Assembly (NCBI GenBank): GCA_020851075.1
Contig: JADZDL010000140.1
Span: forward strand, 1-36,452
Source of the DNA: Planctomycetota bacterium
Lineage (GTDB): Bacteria; Planctomycetota; UBA1135; UBA2386
Direction: 5' to 3'
DNA: 36,452 bases
The position numbers were made by a program, and so were the translations under genes. Below, piece after piece: positions 31,945-36,452 of the stretch. Numbering within the stretch: the first letter of the stretch is position 1; each line of letters starts with the position of its first letter. The notes beneath the pieces were generated by a model. It searched no databases and had not been told where the DNA came from. It worked only from the letters and a program-made list of their open reading frames with translations.

Positions 31945-33153
31945 TCACTGCAGCACGAACGACAGGCAGTTGCTCATCGCGGTGCCGAACGGCGCGCACA
32001 GCCCCACACACTGCGAGGCCATTGGCAGGCCTGCAAGCGACGGATTGGCGGGCAACGCCAACAACCACGTCGTGGATCCCGAGCAACCGACTCCACCCGT
32101 CGGATACTGCAGCGGCAAGGTCACCGTGGTGGGATTGAGTGGCACCAGCACATTGCCACACAGTGGCGGCGTAATGCCGCTCGAGGCGCACGTGCCAACG
32201 CCGAGGATGCACCACGTCGGCATGCCCACCTGAGCGAGGTCGAGACCCAGCTGCAGAGTCGTTCCCAGCAGCGGCGCATTGCGCAGTGAATGCACCATCG
32301 GACACGGCAGGCAGTTGCCGTTCGCGCACGGCGCACCAGTCGAAGTCGCGCCGCCCCAGCGAATGCTGAGATCAGTGTATGGATCGGGGAACGGTGTTGC
32401 CTGGATGCAGCAAGCTCCCGGCGTGAACGTCACGGTCGGCCCGGTGACCGTGTAGCTCCAATCGAAGGTGCCGCGGCCGTTCGTCCAATAGAGTACTGCG
32501 TTGGCGGCGTCGACGGCAAGGCCCGTGATCAGCGTCGTGTTGCTGAAGCAATCGAACACGGGGATCGCCTGATACCACGCACCTGGATTGCTCAATGGGG
32601 CCACGTAGATCGTCCCGGAACCAATCGAGAAGTCCGCCGTGCTGTAGAAGACAAGCCCACGCAGTTCGTCAATTGTGATGCCAGTAGTGGCAGTAAAGCC
32701 AGACAACGTGAGCCCGGTGTTGTGCGCGTTCACGAAACCCAGCGCGCAATTGTTGGTACTGCGCGTGATCCAACCGAGGCTGTCGATCGTCCACAATTCG
32801 TTGGTCGAGTCATTGATATCGAGCCCGGTCGCCTCTGCGACGGCCGCCGATTTCGGGCACGGCACGGGGCCGCAGTTGACCGCGCAGGACGTTGGATCAA
32901 ACCGGCCAATCGCCTGGCCCGTCGTCACCCATGCCGAACTCGAACCCGGATCCCAAGCGGCCCCACCCGGCCAATAGAACAGCGAAGTCGGCAGCAGGCC
33001 CAACGGGCAGTTTCCCAACTGCGTGCAGGTGCTGTGCACACTCTGGTGCAGCACCGGCGTGTTCAAGGTGACCCCCATGAGGTTCGGCGTGGACTGCGCC
33101 AGGGTGGCGACAGCGGGGAGCAACGTGAGCAGGGTGGCGGCGATGGAGCGCAT
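31945..33153 (-). CDS. Secreted repeat protein, Cys-rich, with C-terminal beta module
   Basis: The 402-residue protein begins MRSIAATLLTLLPAVATLAQ, a clear signal peptide. The N-terminal 270 residues have propeller-like strand repeats (GGAAWDPGSSSAWVTTG, GLDINDSTNELWTIDSLGWI, GITIDELRGLVFYSTAD, GLAVDAANAVLYWTNGRG) and many cysteines that probably form disulfides. From about residue 283 (CPMVHSLRNAPLLGTTLQLG) it changes into a module of about 115 residues ending MASQCVGLCAPFGTAMSNCL. It resembles the C-terminal modules of the kelch protein and of the protein at 18419-19501. The function is unknown; surface or periplasmic location is inferred. It is convergent with the multicopper oxidase, three bases apart, and divergent from lpdA. 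Confidence 0.8.
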   Translation of the reverse strand: MRSIAATLLTLLPAVATLAQSTPNLMGVTLNTPVLHQSVHSTCTQLGNCPLGLLPTSLFYWPGGAAWDPGSSSAWVTTGQAIGRFDPTSCAVNCGPVPCPKSAAVAEATGLDINDSTNELWTIDSLGWITRSTNNCALGFVNAHNTGLTLSGFTATTGITIDELRGLVFYSTADFSIGSGTIYVAPLSNPGAWYQAIPVFDCFSNTTLITGLAVDAANAVLYWTNGRGTFDWSYTVTGPTVTFTPGACCIQATPFPDPYTDLSIRWGGATSTGAPCANGNCLPCPMVHSLRNAPLLGTTLQLGLDLAQVGMPTWCILGVGTCASSGITPPLCGNVLVPLNPTTVTLPLQYPTGGVGCSGSTTWLLALPANPSLAGLPMASQCVGLCAPFGTAMSNCLSFVLQ

Positions 33154-33290
33154 GACGGTTTCCTTGGCTGGTAGTCGCGCTAGGCGCGGGATCTGCCCTC
33201 AAAGGACCAAGCCAGGGCGAACGCACGGGAGTAGCCCAGAATCCAGTACCCCCCGCCCCAAACCCCGCTGTCACGGCCGGATGAGGTTCT

Positions 33291-33318
33291 TGGACATGCC
33301 GCCCCCGGGTCGTATCCT
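33291..33318 (+). promoter_or_regulatory. Candidate promoter of lpdA
   Basis: TGGACA (33291-33296, five of six of the -35 consensus) and TATCCT (33313-33318, four of six of the -10) are separated by 16 bases. Transcription would begin near 33325, about eight bases before the ATG at 33333. This agrees with the lack of a Shine-Dalgarno sequence there. Confidence 0.45.
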
Positions 33319-33332
33319 GGTTGCCCCAACCC

Positions 33333-34745
33333 ATGACCTACGACGTCCTCGTGATCGGTGCCGGCCCCGCCGGCTACGTCTGCGCCATCCGCTGCGCCCA
33401 GCTCGGCCTCAAAACTGCCATCGTCGAGAAGGAGAACGTCGGCGGCGTCTGCCTCAACGTCGGCTGCATCCCCAGCAAGGCCCTGATCGCGGCGGCCAAG
33501 CTCGTCGACAAGATCCAGCACGCCGATCTCATGGGCATCAAGGCCAAGTTCGAAGGCCTCGACGTGGCCGCGCTCGTGGCCTGGAAAGCGGGCATCGTCA
33601 ACAAGCTGACCTCGGGCGTCAGCGGCCTGCTCAAGAACCACAAGGTCGACACCTTCATGGGCGATGCCAAGGTCATCACCAAGAACAAGGTCGAGGTCAC
33701 GGGCAAGGACGGCAAGAAGACCGTCGAAGCGAAGAACCTCGTGGTCGCGGTCGGCAGCACGCCGATCGAAGTGCCCGGCTTCGCATTTGACGGCGACAGC
33801 GTCTGGTCGTCGACGCACGCGCTCGCGCCCAAGCAACTGCCGAAGCGCATGATCGTCATCGGCGGCGGTTACATCGGCCTCGAACTCGGCCTCGTCTACC
33901 ACAAGTTGGGCACGCAGATCCGCGTGCTCGAGTTCATGGATCGCGTGCTGCCGGGCATGGAGGAAGACCTGTCGAAGGAGATGGGCCGTTCGCTCAAGAA
34001 GAAGAAGATCGATGTGCACCTGAAGACCAAGGCGACAGGCTTCAAGAAGACCAAGACGGGTCTCGAAGTCACCGCCGAAGTCGAAGGCAAGCCGCAGACG
34101 TTCGAATGCGACGTCGTGCTGTCCTGCGTCGGCCGCCGGCCAAACGGCAAGGGCCTTGGCCTCGAAGCGATCGGCGTGAAGGTCGATGAACGCGGCTTCG
34201 TGCCAGTCGATCATCGCCGCCAGACCAATGTGGCCGGCGTCTACGCGATCGGTGACGTGTCGGGCCAGCCGATGCTCGCCCACAAGGGGTCGCACGAAGG
34301 CCTCATCGCCGCGGCGGCCATCTCGGGCGACAAGGGCGCGGCGTACGACCCGGCTTGCATCCCGGCCGTCATCTTCACGGATCCGGAGATCGCCTCGGTC
34401 GGCTTGTCGATGGAAGAGGCCAAGAAGGCCGGTTTCGAGCCCGTCGAAGGCAAGTTCCCGTTCGGTGCGTCGGGTCGCGCAATGTCGCTCAACGAGACTG
34501 AAGGCTGGGTCAAGGTCATCGGCGATGCCAAGACCGACAAGCTGCTCGGCGTGCACATGATCGGCCCCGAAGTGACCGAACTCGTCGCCGAAGCGGCGCT
34601 CGCAATCGAGATGGGCGCCACGGTCTCCGACATCGCATCGACGATCCACGCGCACCCGACGCTGCCCGAAGCGATCATGGAAGCCGCCGAAGCCGTGCAC
34701 AACATGGCCGTGCACATCTTCCAGGCGCCGAAGAAAGCGCACTGA
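33333..34745 (+). CDS. lpdA: Dihydrolipoyl dehydrogenase (E3)
   Basis: This 470-residue FAD enzyme reoxidises the dihydrolipoyl groups of E2 with NAD. The FAD-binding motif is VIGAGPAGYVCA. The redox disulfide is GGVCLNVGCIPSKAL (C40 and C45), the NAD-binding motif is MIVIGGGYIGLELG, and the second FAD motif is GVYAIGDVSG. The C-terminal active-site pair is H441 and E446 in HAHPTLPEAIMEA. The ATG at 33333 (MTYDVLVIGAG) is chosen over an in-frame TTG at 33321 because the fold starts there. It is monocistronic in appearance, about 20 kb from the E1/E2 operon, so it probably serves several lipoyl complexes (including any glycine cleavage system elsewhere). Confidence 0.96.
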   Translation: MTYDVLVIGAGPAGYVCAIRCAQLGLKTAIVEKENVGGVCLNVGCIPSKALIAAAKLVDKIQHADLMGIKAKFEGLDVAALVAWKAGIVNKLTSGVSGLLKNHKVDTFMGDAKVITKNKVEVTGKDGKKTVEAKNLVVAVGSTPIEVPGFAFDGDSVWSSTHALAPKQLPKRMIVIGGGYIGLELGLVYHKLGTQIRVLEFMDRVLPGMEEDLSKEMGRSLKKKKIDVHLKTKATGFKKTKTGLEVTAEVEGKPQTFECDVVLSCVGRRPNGKGLGLEAIGVKVDERGFVPVDHRRQTNVAGVYAIGDVSGQPMLAHKGSHEGLIAAAAISGDKGAAYDPACIPAVIFTDPEIASVGLSMEEAKKAGFEPVEGKFPFGASGRAMSLNETEGWVKVIGDAKTDKLLGVHMIGPEVTELVAEAALAIEMGATVSDIASTIHAHPTLPEAIMEAAEAVHNMAVHIFQAPKKAH

Positions 34746-34807
34746 GTAGAGCACTCCGCCGCACCGGGCTACCTCGAAAACGGGGCAACCGAGGCCTGGA
34801 GCCGAAC

Positions 34808-35053
34808 ATGGCAGAAGACACCCATCCTCGAGTGCGAGCGAAGATGAACGAGATCTTCGCCGCCATGACTCCGAGCGATCGTTTTGCCGCCATGTCCTCG
34901 ATGACGGAGTTCGTCTGCGTGCAATCCATGAACGCGATCGCGGCAACGATGCCAGACGCGGAATCCCGCGAGGTCGCACTGCGCTGGTCCGAGCTGCACT
35001 ACGGCGCTGCACTGACGGCACGCGTGCGAGCCCACCTGCAGCGGAGCCCATGA
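34808..35053 (+). CDS. Small helical protein paired with a nucleotidyltransferase
   Basis: The 81-residue protein (MAEDTHPRVRAKMNEIFAAM...) has no signal peptide. From MTPSDRFAAMSSMTEFVCVQ to EVALRWSELHYGAALTARV it follows a helical pattern I associate with small proteins encoded directly upstream of standalone nucleotidyltransferases: MTP-x-x-(K/R), a long helix, then (E)V-x-x-R-x-x-x-x-x-Y-G. Its stop overlaps the start of the nucleotidyltransferase by four bases (ATGA). This pairing is typical of toxin-antitoxin-like modules, but which partner would be harmful is unknown. GGAG lies upstream of the ATG. Confidence 0.7.
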   Translation: MAEDTHPRVRAKMNEIFAAMTPSDRFAAMSSMTEFVCVQSMNAIAATMPDAESREVALRWSELHYGAALTARVRAHLQRSP

Positions 35054-35625
35054 CGACTTCGCGGATCCTCGCGGCACTGCGTCCAGTGGTTGCTCTATTC
35101 GGGCAACTGCAGATCCCGTACCAGATCGGTGGTTCCGTGGCATCCTCGACCTTCGGACATGCGCGATCGACCCTCGACGTGGACCTCGTCGCAGACATCC
35201 GCCTAGACCACGCCGCGCCGATCTGCAGCGCGCTCAAAGGCGACTACTACGCGGAACGGGAGCTCATCCAAGACGCGGTGCTTCACCGTTCCTGCTTCAA
35301 CTTGATCTACCTACCCGCGTACTTCAAGGTGGACGTGTTCCTGCCGAAGGACAGCGAATACGAGCGGACTGCATTCAGCCGTTTTGTGCTCGCAGAACTG
35401 CGCGATGGAAATGAGGCCGACACCTTCCGCTTTGCAACCCCGGAAGACGTCGTGCTACACAAGCTCGCCTGGCATATCGAAGCCGGCGGCAGCGAACGCC
35501 AATGGCAGGACCTTTGCGGCCTCCTCGGAGCACAAAAGGGCCGCCTGGACCTCGACTACCTGCGCCGGTGGGCCCCCGAGCTTGGCGCCGGTGCGCTGCT
35601 CGAGAAGGCCTTCGCAGAAACGTAG
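35050..35625 (+). CDS. Standalone nucleotidyltransferase-fold protein
   Basis: The 191-residue protein has the catalytic pattern of the polymerase beta/AbiEii-like nucleotidyltransferase fold: IGGSVASSTFGHARSTLDVD with G27-G28-S29, D43 and D45, and a third acidic residue in the strand YFKVDVFLP. The C-terminal part (FATPEDVVLHKLAWHIEAGG, RQWQDLCGLLGAQKGRLD, DYLRRWAPELG) is helical and typical of this group. Such enzymes transfer nucleotides to proteins, tRNA or small molecules; some are toxins (AbiEii, MenT-like). The substrate here is unknown. It is translationally coupled to the 81-residue gene. All three acidic positions are kept, so it is probably active. Confidence 0.85.
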   Translation: MTTSRILAALRPVVALFGQLQIPYQIGGSVASSTFGHARSTLDVDLVADIRLDHAAPICSALKGDYYAERELIQDAVLHRSCFNLIYLPAYFKVDVFLPKDSEYERTAFSRFVLAELRDGNEADTFRFATPEDVVLHKLAWHIEAGGSERQWQDLCGLLGAQKGRLDLDYLRRWAPELGAGALLEKAFAET

Positions 35626-35669
35626 ATCGCCTCAGATGCGTTCCTTGAACCGCTTAGGCCGCTTGGGCC

Positions 35670-35693
35670 GCCCGGCCCATTGCATGGCCGGGC
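35670..35693. other. Hairpin upstream of the ChaN-like gene
   Basis: GCCCGGCCCAT (35670-35680), loop TGC, ATGGCCGGGC (35684-35693) forms a ten-pair stem with one bulged C. It lies between the nucleotidyltransferase stop and the ChaN-like start and has no T-run. Just before it (35650 on) is a short 9-base tandem pattern, CCGCTTAGG then CCGCTTGGG. Because the same frame is open from 35636, this DNA may be leader or N-terminal coding sequence. Confidence 0.4.
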
Positions 35694-35716
35694 CCCAGCG
35701 CGTGTCATGTGCAGTA

Positions 35717-36452
35717 ATGAACTGCCGCACGCTGCTGGTTTCACTCTTCCTGCTCGGCACGAACGCGCTCGCCCAAAGTGCGCGCCCGCTGCCTGCCCTT
35801 GAGGACGCCACGCGCTGTTACGACAGCGCCGCCGGGCAGGCGATCGCGTGGCCCGCGCTGCTCGACAAACTCGCGGCCCTCGACGTGGTATTCCTCGGCG
35901 AGACGCACGTCGACGACACCACGCATCGCGTCGAACTGCACGTGCTCGAAGAACTGCTCGCGCGGCGCAAGGGTAAGGTCGTGTTGTCGATGGAGATGTT
36001 CGAACACGACGTGCAGCCCGTGCTCGACGACTACCTCGCGGGGCGCATCGACGAAGCGACGTTCCAGGCCAAAGCGCGGCCTTGGGCCAACTACCAGACT
36101 GCCTATCGGCCGCTGATCGAAGCAGCGAAAGCGGCAAGCATTCCCGTGGTCGCAGCCAACTTCCCAGGCTCCTTGCGACGTCAGCTCGCCATGGGCGGCA
36201 AGAAGGCAATCGACGCGCTGACCCCCGAACAACGCGCGCTGATGCCAACCGAGATCTTCCCGGCCAGCGATGCCTACTGGGAACGCGTCGGGCGCGCGGT
36301 GCGCGGCCACATGGGCGGCGGCGGCAGCGGCACGCCCGAAGAACGGCTCTACGACACGCAGAACCTGTGGGACAACTCCATGGGCGACAACGTGAGCAAG
36401 GCGCGCATCGCCCACCCGGACTCGATCGTGCTGCACGTGGCAGGCGGTTTCC
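35717..36452 (+). CDS. ChaN/DUF399-like exported protein, 5' part (runs off window)
   Basis: From ATG 35717 the protein begins MNCRTLLVSLFLLGTNALAQ, a signal peptide with likely cleavage after ALAQ. It continues for 245 residues to the window edge. Matches to the ChaN/DUF399 family are VVFLGETHVDDTTHRVELHV at the start of the domain, KVVLSMEMFEHDVQPVLDDY, then WANYQTAYRPLIEAAKAASI and VVAANFPGSLRRQLA. ChaN-like proteins are implicated in haem binding or iron uptake, but many members are uncharacterised. In-frame ATGs at 35636 and 35684 could give longer N-termini, but these would put Arg-rich residues before the signal peptide. The gene is about 90 bases after the nucleotidyltransferase and need not be co-transcribed. 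Confidence 0.85.
   Translation, partial: MNCRTLLVSLFLLGTNALAQSARPLPALEDATRCYDSAAGQAIAWPALLDKLAALDVVFLGETHVDDTTHRVELHVLEELLARRKGKVVLSMEMFEHDVQPVLDDYLAGRIDEATFQAKARPWANYQTAYRPLIEAAKAASIPVVAANFPGSLRRQLAMGGKKAIDALTPEQRALMPTEIFPASDAYWERVGRAVRGHMGGGGSGTPEERLYDTQNLWDNSMGDNVSKARIAHPDSIVLHVAGGF

Noticed and set aside
34808..35053. HEPN-domain assignment for the 81-residue protein (R-x4-H at RWSELH)
   Set aside because: The motif can be found, but the protein is shorter than HEPN domains and the rest of the pattern does not fit; a chance match is more likely.

Overview
The window is about 36.5 kb of GC-rich bacterial chromosome with almost no non-coding space. Several traits point to Planctomycetota, probably a lineage with many secreted beta-propeller proteins. 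These are an ECF sigma factor fused through a membrane segment to carboxypeptidase-regulatory-like domains, three secreted proteins that appear to share a C-terminal beta module, frequent starts without a Shine-Dalgarno sequence, and isolated housekeeping genes scattered among accessory ones. This assignment rests on gene style only; there is no rRNA in the window. I saw no tRNA, rRNA, CRISPR array or complete insertion sequence.

Layout: 1-1615 (minus) is the 5' part of ileS, preceded by an inverted-repeat leader. 2210-4931 (plus) holds a soluble VirD4/TraG-like ATPase with no conjugation genes beside it, then the leucyl/arginyl protein transferase bpt. 5221-6606 is a secreted kelch-repeat protein. 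6801-12688 (plus) is a tight operon for lipoate-dependent oxidation of 2-oxo acids: lipA, E1 alpha, E1 beta, E2 and a second, basic-tailed E1 alpha. The E3 partner (lpdA) lies about 20 kb away at 33333-34745. 12728-18027 (minus) carries a 701-residue protein of unknown function with a hydrophobic hairpin, and the 1029-residue sigma-factor fusion. 18419-19501 (minus) is a secreted propeller protein. 19631-22765 (plus) is a SWIM-SNF2 helicase, followed by an unknown minus-strand gene and a decayed second copy of the helicase 3' end.

23451-24121 (minus) is a Phd/VapC-type toxin-antitoxin pair with a clear double-palindrome operator. 24158-27218 (minus) holds a polar amino-acid ABC transporter, whose binding protein is fused to the permease, and a glycerophosphodiester phosphodiesterase. 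27317-27616 is a small DUF1330-like protein. 27738-31941 (plus) is the most distinctive cluster: a five-gene metal-handling operon, likely for copper, behind a near-consensus promoter. It encodes a paired-cysteine secreted protein, a protein with three repeated Cys metal-site motifs, a small lipoprotein, a TolC-like lipoprotein and a Tat-exported multicopper oxidase, with no inner-membrane pump gene. 31945-33153 (minus) is a third secreted protein with the shared C-terminal module. After lpdA come a small helical protein overlapping a nucleotidyltransferase (a possible toxin-antitoxin-like pair) and the start of a ChaN-like gene that runs off the window.

Genes that plausibly work together are lipA, E1, E2 and lpdA; the five-gene metal operon; the Phd/VapC pair; the two ABC transporter genes; and the nucleotidyltransferase pair. 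All functions are inferred by reading protein motifs; no database search was run.
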